Made by a program: the position numbers and the translations under genes. Below the pieces are notes generated by a model that did not search any database, was not told the DNA's origin, and was given only the letters and a program-made list of their open reading frames with translations. This document shows, in pieces, positions 5,854 to 12,386 of a stretch of 12,386 bases of DNA. Source of the DNA: RBG-16-57-9 sp964462185 (GTDB lineage: Archaea > Thermoproteota > Bathyarchaeia > TCS64); assembly GCA_964462185.1 (NCBI GenBank), contig CAYWWV010000035.1, positions 1-12,386 of the forward strand. Reading direction: 5' to 3'. Numbering within the stretch: position 1 is the first letter of the stretch; each line of letters begins with the position of its first letter.

Positions 5854-6771
5854 TTAACCCCCACCCAGAGGCAGCTCACGGAAGGAAAGGCCGGACAACC
5901 CCATGAGCCTAAACCACCGCTCCGCCTCACCTGGCCCAACCAAAGTCACCGAGAAACCCCTCCCCCCCCTCCTCCCAGCCCTCCCAACCCTGTGGAGAAG
6001 GGTCTCCACCCGCCACGGAACGTGGTAGTTGAAGACGTGTGTGACACCCATAATGTCCAGCCCCCTCCCACCCAGATCGGTGGAAACCAAGAGCCTGCTT
6101 TGCCTCTTCTGGAACCTGGTGAAGGCGGCATCCCTCTGCCCCTGGGTGAGCCCCCCGTGAACCCCCTCAACCATATGGCCTAGACCCGCGAGTAGGCCGG
6201 CCAACTCATCCACCTCCTCACGCGTGTTACAAAACACAAACCCCCTGTCAACATCTAGGGAGCGTAGAAGGCTGTCCAGGGCCTCCAGCCTACCGTCCTC
6301 CTCTACCCGCACAAAGCCATGGGCAACACACTCCCCCATGTTAGCCTCCTGGGAATCCACTCTCCAGGGATGCCGCATAAACCTCTTGGAGAGCCCCACC
6401 GCCTCGGGTGTGACCGTGGCCGACCAAAGACTGGTCTGGCGAACAAAAGGAAGCAAAGCCAAGATGCTTGAAACCACCCCCAAGAAACCTTTCTCCAACA
6501 TCTTATCGGCCTCATCCAACACCGCCACACCCACACCCGAGAGATCAAGGACCCCCCTCCTAGCCAAATCCAAAACCCTCCCCGGGGTGCCCACCACCAC
6601 CTGGGGAGGCCTCGACAGCAACTCCATCTGCCTAGCCACCCCCGCCCCCCCGTGCAAACATAGAACCCTAACCCCCACGTACTTGGCTAGGGGGCGAACC
6701 ACGGCTGCCACCTGCTCAGCTAGCTCACGTGTGGGGACCAACACCAGTCCCTGAACCCGAGCCTCCTCGCC
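5854..6771 (-). CDS. DEAD-box RNA helicase, 5' end lost in gap
   Basis: ATP-dependent RNA helicase core. The visible 305 residues hold, in order, motif Ia PTREL (13-17), GG (41-42), motif Ib TPGR (62-65), motif II DEAD (86-89), motif III SAT (117-119), motif IV FCNT (180-183), motif V TDLGGRGLD (231-239) and motif VI HRVGRAGR (260-267). The Q motif and Walker A (motif I) are not visible and should lie in the N gap, so the gene looks truncated by assembly rather than broken. It ends shortly after motif VI with no basic or RGG tail, so this is a minimal core helicase. Motif V has GG where AA or SA is usual. Such enzymes typically act in ribosome assembly, RNA folding or cold adaptation. The start would be in the gap or at a TTG at 6876, just right of it. 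Confidence 0.87.
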   Translation of the reverse strand, partial: GEEARVQGLVLVPTRELAEQVAAVVRPLAKYVGVRVLCLHGGAGVARQMELLSRPPQVVVGTPGRVLDLARRGVLDLSGVGVAVLDEADKMLEKGFLGVVSSILALLPFVRQTSLWSATVTPEAVGLSKRFMRHPWRVDSQEANMGECVAHGFVRVEEDGRLEALDSLLRSLDVDRGFVFCNTREEVDELAGLLAGLGHMVEGVHGGLTQGQRDAAFTRFQKRQSRLLVSTDLGGRGLDIMGVTHVFNYHVPWRVETLLHRVGRAGRRGGRGFSVTLVGPGEAERWFRLMGLSGLSFRELPLGGG

Positions 6772-6871
6772 NNNNNNNNNNNNNNNNNNNNNNNNNNNNN
6801 NNNNNNNNNNNNNNNNNNNNNNNNNNNNNNNNNNNNNNNNNNNNNNNNNNNNNNNNNNNNNNNNNNNNNNN
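6772..6871. other. Assembly gap 1 (100 N)
   Basis: Exactly 100 unknown bases, a conventional placeholder rather than a measured size. The helicase still needs about 65-75 N-terminal residues (Q motif and Walker A), which is about 200 nt, so the true gap is probably longer than 100 unless the sequence right of the gap encodes part of it. Confidence 0.95.
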
Positions 6872-7023
6872 CCCAATGCTAGAGCCCAAACCTCGAACCC
6901 AGCTATATTCCTGGGCTAGCTACCAACCCTCCGAAAACCCCTTTAAAACAGCATACCACCCAGAAACGCCCAAGACGACGGCTGGGAAAACCAAAGGGGG
7001 AGAGAAGTCTTGGGCCCCCCTCC
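6872..7023 (-). promoter_or_regulatory. Probable upstream region of the helicase gene
   Basis: Non-coding stretch between gap 1 and the stop codon of the aldo/keto reductase. On the minus strand it holds two A/T boxes, TTTTAAA (6948-6942) and AATATA (6909-6904). The second lies 33 nt before a TTG at 6876, which could be the helicase start. The first lacks a usable start codon at 30 nt. A small inverted repeat CCCAG-N8-CTGGG surrounds AATATA. No RNA gene could be fitted here. Confidence 0.3.
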
Positions 7024-8121
7024 TCAACCCCTCCTCGCAAATATCCTACTCGCCTCAGACATAAGCCTACGGATGGGCAAACCCTGAGGACACTTCTCCT
7101 CGCAGGCCCCACAGGCCACACAATGCCTTGCATTCTCCTCCTCCGAAACCACTTCCCAATACTTCTCCTTAACCGCCTCACTCCTACCACTCATAAAGTA
7201 CTCATTGTAAAGCTCCAAGACCTCGGGAATAGCCACCCCACTGGGGCAAGGCATACAATATCTGCACCCCGTACACCCCACGAAACCTGCTCGACTATAG
7301 GCCTCCCTCACCTCCTCTATCAAGGCCAACTCCTCCTCGCTGAGAGAACCCGCCCCGCTTCGATCGGCGTACTCCAGGTTCTCCACCACGTGACGCATAT
7401 TAGACATCCCACTCAGGGCCACACTTACCTCCGGATGGTTCCACACCCATTGGAGCGCCCATTCCGCGAGAGGCCTCCTCACAGGCGCCCTGGCCCAGAT
7501 CTCACCCACCTCCCTGGGGGGAGGCAAAGCCAGCTTACCCCCCTTGATGGGCTCCATCACCACTACGGCCAACCCTTTGCCATGGGCCAGCCTCATACCC
7601 CTCACCCCAGCCTGGTAGTCCGAGTCCACATAGTTCAACTGGATCTGGCAAAAAGCGAAGCGGTCCGAGTCGCGCAGGATATCCTCAAATACGTTGTACT
7701 CATCGTGGAAGCTGAAACCAAGGTGTCCTATTCGCCCCTCCTCCAGGGCCCCCTCGGCCCAATCGAAGACCCCTAACTCCTTAAGCTTGGGCCAACGGCT
7801 CTTGTTCAAACCGTGAAGCAGGTAGAAATCGATCTTGTCCACGCCCAGCCTTTTTAACTGCTCCCCCAGGAACCTGTCAAAGTCCCCCTCCTCCTCCACC
7901 AGCCATGTGGGCATCTTAGTGGCCAATCGCACCTTCTCCCGATAACCCTCCTCCAAGGCCTTCCCCACCACCACCTCACTACGCCCCCCATGGTAAGGCC
8001 AGGCTGTATCCACATAGTTCACACCATGGTCCACAGCATATCGAATCATCTCAATGGCCAAGGGCTCATCTATCTTAGAGGGATCCCCCCCTATGGTGGG
8101 GAGCCTCATGGCTCCAAACCC
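7024..8121 (-). CDS. Aldo/keto reductase fused to a C-terminal ferredoxin domain, N-terminus in gap
   Basis: Predicted cytoplasmic oxidoreductase of the COG1453 type. The visible 365 residues begin at GFGAMRLP, where family members usually have 12-18 residues before it, so only a short N-terminal strand is lost. The catalytic tetrad is present in visible numbering: D38 and Y43 (YVDTAWPYHGG), K69 (LATKMP) and H103 (FYLLHGL). The TIM barrel runs to about residue 260. The C-terminal domain carries two 4Fe-4S motifs: C283, C286, C289, C292 (CTGCRYCMPCP) and C334, C337, C340, C344 (CVACGACEEKCP). The fusion implies that reducing power passes between iron-sulfur carriers and a carbonyl substrate or NAD(P)H; the substrate is unknown. 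It ends before a 152-bp spacer leading to gap 1. It is divergent from the surface-protein gene, and the shared promoter region is in gap 2. Confidence 0.9.
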   Translation of the reverse strand, partial: GFGAMRLPTIGGDPSKIDEPLAIEMIRYAVDHGVNYVDTAWPYHGGRSEVVVGKALEEGYREKVRLATKMPTWLVEEEGDFDRFLGEQLKRLGVDKIDFYLLHGLNKSRWPKLKELGVFDWAEGALEEGRIGHLGFSFHDEYNVFEDILRDSDRFAFCQIQLNYVDSDYQAGVRGMRLAHGKGLAVVVMEPIKGGKLALPPPREVGEIWARAPVRRPLAEWALQWVWNHPEVSVALSGMSNMRHVVENLEYADRSGAGSLSEEELALIEEVREAYSRAGFVGCTGCRYCMPCPSGVAIPEVLELYNEYFMSGRSEAVKEKYWEVVSEEENARHCVACGACEEKCPQGLPIRRLMSEASRIFARRG

Positions 8122-8221
8122 NNNNNNNNNNNNNNNNNNNNNNNNNNNNNNNNNNNNNNNNNNNNNNNNNNNNNNNNNNNNNNNNNNNNNNNNNNNNNNN
8201 NNNNNNNNNNNNNNNNNNNNN
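8122..8221. other. Assembly gap 2 (100 N)
   Basis: Exactly 100 placeholder bases between two divergent genes. The missing DNA must hold the first 12-18 codons of the aldo/keto reductase, both promoters, and the N-terminal part of the surface protein including its signal peptide. Real size is therefore likely well above 100. A frame can be read straight through the N on either strand, but this is meaningless. Confidence 0.95.
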
Positions 8222-9667
8222 TTGCATCTAGGGGGAAACGCAACCCTTAGACTGGTGGGCACCAGCCTAGAAGCCCCCCAGGGCTTAAACATAAGGGTAT
8301 CAGACAACGCCCTCCTTGAACTCATAGACTCCAACATAACTCTGAGGGAGGGAGGAGGCATCCAAATCGGAGACAACGCCGCCCTTCTTTTAACCAGGTC
8401 CACCATCCATTCACAGGGAGACTCCCCCCCAGGGGGCATAGGAGCGGCCTCCACCTCCAGCCTATACCTAAACAGCTCACAAGTAGGGTTTATCCGACTT
8501 GCAGGCGCGGCCAGCCTCCAAGCCTTCCAATCCCAGATCGGGGAACTCGCCTCAAGATCCACAGGCCCAGCAGCCTCCTATGGCTGCCAGATCTCTCACC
8601 TCCGCCTATTCTACGAGTCCTCCGAAGTAGCCGTCAACGACACCATCAATGGCTTCCTGGAGGACTTCAACCAGAGCCAAACGGTGGTAGGGGCCCCAAA
8701 CCCCTTCCAAGTGCAGCTGGTGAACACCACCCTCCTCCAACCCCCCAGCATCGTCCTCCTACAAGGAACCCTGCACACATCGAACACAAGCCTCACCTCC
8801 ATCACCCTGGTCGACTCCGCACTGAGGGCTGTCAACACCAACGCCACAAGTCTATACCTGACAGGTTACTCATGGGCCGAGTTGCAGAACACCACAGCCA
8901 CCAGGCTTACCGCATATCTCGGAGACTTTAACCTCATCCTCCAGAACACCCATCACGAGGAGGTCTACATAGACGAGACGCTGGGGTTAAACCTCAAGGC
9001 CGTAGGTGTGGACACTGGGCTTCTAAGGCTGGGCTGGACCTACCCCGACACACCTCAGAACGTAGAGCTCATCAACTCATCTATCAACGAGCTCCACCTA
9101 TGGATGTACTCCCCCCAACCAATACAGCTCCAAGGCGTCCACCTGGGAAACCTAACTCTAAACGCAGCATTCACAGAGCAACCCCCCCTAATCATCACAG
9201 GGAGCATCGATTTCCACCCCAACGCCACCGTCAAACAGGAGTATGTGGACGGCTACACCAAGGTCAAAAGGGTCCACATGGTCAGGGCGTATGTAGACGG
9301 TGAGCCCGCCCCAAACCTAGAAGCCACCCTCAAGGTTGGCAACCGAACCGCCTCCATATGGTCAGACCAGAAAGGAGTATTCACAATCCCCATAGTCTAT
9401 GCCAGCGTCTTCCGCATCAACACCACCAGCAACACACCCCCAACAGCCTACAACAACCTCACCCAACCAGCCACCCTCACCATCCTCAACCACACCATCC
9501 CCCTGCGGCTAACCAGCGACTCACCACAAACCATCGATATAACCCAAAACCCCCCACCCACCCAAACCCCATGGCTAGCACCAACCCTCATACTAGCCAC
9601 CGCCATAGGCCTCCTAACCGCGAAGCATTTGAAATCCAAGAACCCATTATCCCTACATGGAATCTGA
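8222..9667 (+). CDS. Beta-helix surface protein with C-terminal membrane anchor, 5' end in gap
   Basis: The visible 481 residues are the C-terminal part of a secreted, cell-wall-type protein. The first 120 or so show imperfect repeats of about 23-26 residues built on the pattern N-A-x-L-x-L-x-x-S-x-I (for example GNATLRLVGTSLE, DNALLELIDSNIT, DNAALLLTRSTIH), typical of parallel beta-helix coils. Similar LxLxxS rhythms continue to about residue 340. About 353-445 resembles a small beta-sandwich of carboxypeptidase-regulatory or PEGA type (VRAYVDGEPAPN, SDQKGVFTI). One membrane segment, about 451-467, is followed by a basic tail (KHLKSK), giving an outside-facing body. At least fifteen N-x-S/T sequons suggest heavy N-glycosylation. 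Unlike other genes here its coding strand is C/A-rich, not G-rich. It overlaps the next gene by 11 nt. Role (adhesion, sheath or polysaccharide binding) is unknown. Confidence 0.75.
   Translation: MHLGGNATLRLVGTSLEAPQGLNIRVSDNALLELIDSNITLREGGGIQIGDNAALLLTRSTIHSQGDSPPGGIGAASTSSLYLNSSQVGFIRLAGAASLQAFQSQIGELASRSTGPAASYGCQISHLRLFYESSEVAVNDTINGFLEDFNQSQTVVGAPNPFQVQLVNTTLLQPPSIVLLQGTLHTSNTSLTSITLVDSALRAVNTNATSLYLTGYSWAELQNTTATRLTAYLGDFNLILQNTHHEEVYIDETLGLNLKAVGVDTGLLRLGWTYPDTPQNVELINSSINELHLWMYSPQPIQLQGVHLGNLTLNAAFTEQPPLIITGSIDFHPNATVKQEYVDGYTKVKRVHMVRAYVDGEPAPNLEATLKVGNRTASIWSDQKGVFTIPIVYASVFRINTTSNTPPTAYNNLTQPATLTILNHTIPLRLTSDSPQTIDITQNPPPTQTPWLAPTLILATAIGLLTAKHLKSKNPLSLHGI
9628..9634 (+). promoter_or_regulatory. 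Possible internal TATA box for the UroD-family gene
   Basis: TTTGAAA, inside the last codons of the surface-protein gene, starts 29 nt before the ATG at 9657. Spacing and sequence class (TTTSAAA) match the MFS promoter box. It could give the downstream gene its own leaderless transcript even though the two reading frames overlap. Confidence 0.35.
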
Positions 9668-10727
9668 AAGGTTTGAGAGAGTTCTAACTGTGGCCCAGAG
9701 GGGCCAACCAGACAGGGTTCCCTGGGCCATATGGGGCCACTTCCCCGCCGTAGACTGGCTCAAATATTACAGCTGGGAGCTAGCCCAGCGCAACGGAGAA
9801 GAGGCCGCCAAGGCCCACATAGCATTGCTCAGAGAGCTTGACTACAAGATGGACCTCCTGAAGGTCACACCCTTCTACCGGTTCATGGCCATGCAATGGG
9901 GGAGCAAGTTCCGCTTCACGGACAACGAGGAGGAGGCACCCGTAGTATCCACCGCTGTGAGGGAACCTGCTGACTGGGAGAAGCTGTGGGTTCTAGACCC
10001 CCGGAAAGAGCTGAGGGAGTATGTCAGGACCAATGAGATACTCGCCCGAGACCTCCGAACCATCCCCGTCATCTATACCATACCCAGCCCCATCATCCAA
10101 GCCATGAACGGGGTGGGGACGCCGGAAAGGGTGTTAACAGACATCAGGGAAAACCCAGGCTCCCTTAGAAAGGGCTTGGAAACCATCACCGAGACCACCA
10201 TAGAATTCGCCAAGGCATGCATCAACGCAGGGATCCAAGGGATATTCTTTGGGATAGGGGGCGGAGGAAGGATCTGGAGAGACCTGACCATCCCCCAACT
10301 AGAGGAGTACGCCCTTGGATACGATAAAAGGGTGCTGGAGTCCGTGGACTGTGATTTAAAGATGCTTCACATCTGCAGCACCCCCCAGGGGAACCCCCAG
10401 GACCAAGGCCTTATGGAGTCGGGCTGGTTCAAAAAATACCCCGTCAACATCATTAACTGGGACGCCCACGCCTTCACCTGGCTTGACAAAGCCAAGGCTA
10501 TATACGGGGATTCATTCGGCATCTGTGGAGGGCTGAATCGATCCACAACTCTTAGGAGGGGAACCCCCAGCGAGGTTGAGGCCGAAGCCCTGAAAGCCAT
10601 GGGGGATGCTGCTGAGGGAGGGGGGTTCATGTTGGGCCCAGGCTGCACCATCTACCAGGACACACCCAGGGAGAACATCAACGCCGTGGGAAGGGCCGCC
10701 ATAAAACACGGATGGTACCCCCTCTAA
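9657..10727 (+). CDS. UroD/MtbA-family protein with methyltransferase-type zinc motif
   Basis: A 356-residue cytoplasmic TIM-barrel protein of the uroporphyrinogen decarboxylase superfamily. It starts with the family-typical segment ERFERVLTVAQRGQPDRVP. The arginine-rich UroD substrate motif (MRQAGR) is absent: the corresponding region reads VPWAIWGHFP, so haem-pathway decarboxylation is unlikely. Instead H238 and C240 (LKMLHICST) with C330 (LGPGCTI) give the His-X-Cys...Cys zinc site of MtaA/MtbA/CmuA-type enzymes. Those move methyl groups between a corrinoid protein and a thiol such as coenzyme M. No corrinoid-binding protein or partner methyltransferase is visible nearby, so donor and acceptor are unknown. 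The ATG overlaps the surface-protein stop by 11 nt, and its 3' end overlaps the convergent small gene by 3 nt. Family call firm; reaction inferred. Confidence 0.85.
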   Translation: MESERFERVLTVAQRGQPDRVPWAIWGHFPAVDWLKYYSWELAQRNGEEAAKAHIALLRELDYKMDLLKVTPFYRFMAMQWGSKFRFTDNEEEAPVVSTAVREPADWEKLWVLDPRKELREYVRTNEILARDLRTIPVIYTIPSPIIQAMNGVGTPERVLTDIRENPGSLRKGLETITETTIEFAKACINAGIQGIFFGIGGGGRIWRDLTIPQLEEYALGYDKRVLESVDCDLKMLHICSTPQGNPQDQGLMESGWFKKYPVNIINWDAHAFTWLDKAKAIYGDSFGICGGLNRSTTLRRGTPSEVEAEALKAMGDAAEGGGFMLGPGCTIYQDTPRENINAVGRAAIKHGWYPL

Positions 10728-11062
10728 CCCGATCCCCTGCCCAGCTCCACCACCTCTCCAGCCTCAACCAGCCTAAGATACTCTAAAACCCTCCCCTCGT
10801 CCCCATCCAAGAAATACTCCTCCAACACATCTGCAGGCATGTTCATCCTTTGAAACCCGTTCAACCTGAGGATCACCTGGGCCATGCTGGCGCTCCTCTC
10901 CAACACATTGTGGGCCACCGCCAGCCAGGGGGAGATTCGCCAATCGGACTCCGCCTCGAACAGATTCAGCTCACTAGGGAACGCCCCCAGGTCCAGCAAC
11001 TCATCGCCCAACGTAACAAATATGTAGAGGTTTCCATCGGCCAAAGAGTAGTATTTACCCAT
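10724..11062 (-). CDS. Hypothetical protein, 112 aa, coupled to glycosyltransferase
   Basis: I do not recognise this family. The 112-residue product is acidic and soluble, with no signal peptide, membrane span or cysteine. The N-terminal part (MGKYYSLADGNLYIFVTLGDELLDL) looks like a beta hairpin followed by a helix; the remainder is predominantly helical by composition. The ATG lies one base after the TAG of the glycosyltransferase, so translation is probably coupled and no separate promoter is possible. Its stop converges with and overlaps the UroD-family stop by 3 nt. Tight coupling suggests a small partner of the glycosyltransferase, but that is inference from position only. Confidence 0.6.
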   Translation of the reverse strand: MGKYYSLADGNLYIFVTLGDELLDLGAFPSELNLFEAESDWRISPWLAVAHNVLERSASMAQVILRLNGFQRMNMPADVLEEYFLDGDEGRVLEYLRLVEAGEVVELGRGSG

Positions 11063-11063
11063 C

Positions 11064-12386
11064 CTACGCCCTCACCACGGCCAATCGTTGAGCCGCGTTC
11101 AACCACGGTGTGAAGCTGGTGACAAGAACCAGTATGGGCCAGATCACCAGGAAGGCTATGACAGCCGTGAAGGTCTCCCGAAGAGGCAGGGAAGGAGAAA
11201 CCTCTAAAACCCTGTTTCCCAAACCCTTGATCCTACGCACCCATTCAATAAAGCCCCGTAACCTTACACCGAGGAAATAGTCGGTTATCCGCCCTGTCTT
11301 CAAGGTCCTAAACCAGTGCCCCTCCTCCTTCTCAACCAGTCCCTTCAATGCCGCGAAGGCCTGGAAGGGCATGATTAGATAGCTTAAAGGAATGAAGGCG
11401 AAGACGCCGCTCAGGTCTTCCTTAAGGTCTCCCTCCAAGTAGAGGCCGGTGAGGCCCATAATTGGTATGGCCAAGAGATTGCTTAACACCAGGCTCCACC
11501 CAAGAGTCTGGCTCCAGAAAGGCGGGTGCCTCTTGGTTTGCTGAGCCACCACCCAAGCAGAGGTGCCAATAAAAAAGAACAACGATTGAAGGTAGTAAGG
11601 AGCAAAATACAAGAACTCCAGCTTCTCCGCAAGGGACATCTTATTGCTCCTCAACACCCGGAGAAAATACTTCTTCACCGCGTAGGTGTGGCCCTCAGCC
11701 CACCTCATCCGCTGCCGGGCCAGCCTTAAAACCGTGTTGGGTATCTCTGCTGGAGCCTGGATGAGAGGCGTGTAAACCACCTTGAACCCCTCCAAGTACA
11801 ACCTAACCGTCAAGTCCCAGTCCTCAGTAATGCTGTCCCTCCACCCCAGCCGCCTGAGCACATCCACCCGAAACATGAACACACTCCCACTCACCATCTT
11901 CAAAGCCCCAACCACCTCCTCCGCAAGCCTCTCAACCATGTAGCTCCCACTGTACTCAGACCTAACCCCCTTGGTGATCCAGTTCTCATTACGGTTAAGG
12001 AAGTGAAGCTGGTAGCCCTGGACCGCCGCCACCTCCTTCCCAGAGCCCTCATAGAGTCTGAAACACGTGATGAACCTCTTGATGATGTCCGATGGGGGGA
12101 TGAAGTCCGCATCGAAAACCAAGACATACTTGGATTTAGGGTGGATGTACCTCAAAGCCTCCCTCAAAGCCCCACCCTTAAACCCCGACCTATCCTTTCG
12201 ATGAACAAACTTGACCATGGGCCGCCCCTCCCTCCAACCCTTCTCCTTCAAAACCTCGATGGTTCTATCCCTTGAGTCATCGGCGACAATAACCTCGAAA
12301 TTAGTGTAGTCGACCCCCAGACACGCCTCCAGCACCCTCCTTGCCACATTCAACTCATTATAGAAGGGCAGCTGTATGGAGACCCA
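11064..12386 (-). CDS. Family 2 glycosyltransferase, cellulose-synthase-like, N-terminus beyond window
   Basis: Membrane-bound processive-type GT2 that transfers sugars from nucleotide donors to a polysaccharide or lipid. The frame runs off the right edge: the first visible residues VSIQLPFYNE are the canonical GT2 opening, so the TTG at 12353 is not the start. In visible numbering: D36-D37 (VADDSRDRT), DAD at 92-94 (VFDADFIPP), the catalytic TEDWD at 187-191, and QRMRW at 225-229, the Q-x-x-R-W motif of processive synthases. About four membrane segments follow in the last 190 residues, the last near the C-terminus (VIAFLVIWPILVLV). Members make cell-surface glycans or glucosylceramide-like lipids; the exact product cannot be told. 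A one-base gap separates it from the downstream 112-residue gene. Perhaps 50-100 N-terminal residues are missing. Confidence 0.9.
   Translation of the reverse strand, partial: WVSIQLPFYNELNVARRVLEACLGVDYTNFEVIVADDSRDRTIEVLKEKGWREGRPMVKFVHRKDRSGFKGGALREALRYIHPKSKYVLVFDADFIPPSDIIKRFITCFRLYEGSGKEVAAVQGYQLHFLNRNENWITKGVRSEYSGSYMVERLAEEVVGALKMVSGSVFMFRVDVLRRLGWRDSITEDWDLTVRLYLEGFKVVYTPLIQAPAEIPNTVLRLARQRMRWAEGHTYAVKKYFLRVLRSNKMSLAEKLEFLYFAPYYLQSLFFFIGTSAWVVAQQTKRHPPFWSQTLGWSLVLSNLLAIPIMGLTGLYLEGDLKEDLSGVFAFIPLSYLIMPFQAFAALKGLVEKEEGHWFRTLKTGRITDYFLGVRLRGFIEWVRRIKGLGNRVLEVSPSLPLRETFTAVIAFLVIWPILVLVTSFTPWLNAAQRLAVVRA

Noticed and set aside
6872..6935. tRNA-like pieces on the minus strand (GCTA/TAGC D-stem-like pair and GGTTCGAGG)
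   Set aside because: No matching acceptor or anticodon stems. A T-stem built on GGTTCGAGG would consist almost only of G-U pairs, and the D-loop lacks A14.
8122..8562. Apparent continuation of the aldo/keto reductase frame through the N run to 8562
   Set aside because: The sequence right of the gap codes on the opposite strand for the surface protein, and the frame through N is arbitrary. Likewise the surface-protein frame does not really begin at 8054.
12351..12353. TTG at 12353 as the glycosyltransferase start
   Set aside because: The codons before it encode VSIQLPFYNE, the conserved GT2 opening, so the gene continues past the window edge.
1..12386. CRISPR arrays, transposases, integrases or restriction systems
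   Set aside because: No regularly spaced repeats, terminal inverted repeats or characteristic protein motifs were seen on either strand.

Overview
This is GC-rich DNA that reads as archaeal, probably from a metagenome-derived scaffold: it contains two runs of exactly 100 N (6772-6871 and 8122-8221), the usual placeholder for gaps of unknown size. Archaeal origin is supported by an archaeal-type RNase P RNA behind a TATA box, by TATA-like elements 29-30 nt ahead of many start codons with no room for a leader (leaderless transcription), and by the families present: a DUF438/hemerythrin/PAS protein, a free-standing desulforedoxin, and a UroD-fold protein with a methyltransferase-type His-X-Cys zinc motif. 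A TACK-group anaerobe such as a Bathyarchaeia-like lineage would fit, but this window alone does not decide it.

Layout. 40-332 (+): RNase P RNA, invisible to ORF prediction. 538-6771 (-): a run of six genes read right to left: DEAD-box helicase (5' end in gap 1), fold-type I PLP enzyme (class V), M24 aminopeptidase P-like metallopeptidase, a 38-residue desulforedoxin, the DUF438 hemerythrin-PAS protein, and an MFS transporter. Spacing is 30-60 bp, which looks operon-like, yet four of the five short spacers carry their own TATA-like box at the leaderless distance and the fifth has a weaker one, so most genes may be transcribed individually. 7024-8121 (-): aldo/keto reductase with a C-terminal two-cluster ferredoxin domain, missing only its first residues in gap 2. 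8222-9667 (+): C-terminal part of a beta-helix, sequon-rich, membrane-anchored surface protein. 9657-10727 (+): UroD/MtbA-family protein overlapping it by 11 nt. 10724-11062 (-): small unknown protein, one base after a processive family 2 glycosyltransferase (11064 to beyond the right edge).

How the parts may work together. Desulforedoxin (a rubredoxin-like iron centre) and the hemerythrin/PAS protein form a pair that plausibly handles O2, NO or redox stress in an anaerobe. The desulforedoxin and MFS promoters share an upstream element and similar inverted repeats, which hints at common control. The peptidase and PLP enzyme could be a small amino-acid salvage pair. The surface protein and the glycosyltransferase point to envelope functions. 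I see no mobile element, CRISPR array, tRNA or rRNA. Nothing here is clearly a wholly new system; the most worthwhile leads are the RNase P RNA, the overlooked desulforedoxin, the shared promoter motif and the unassigned UroD-family methyltransferase-like gene.
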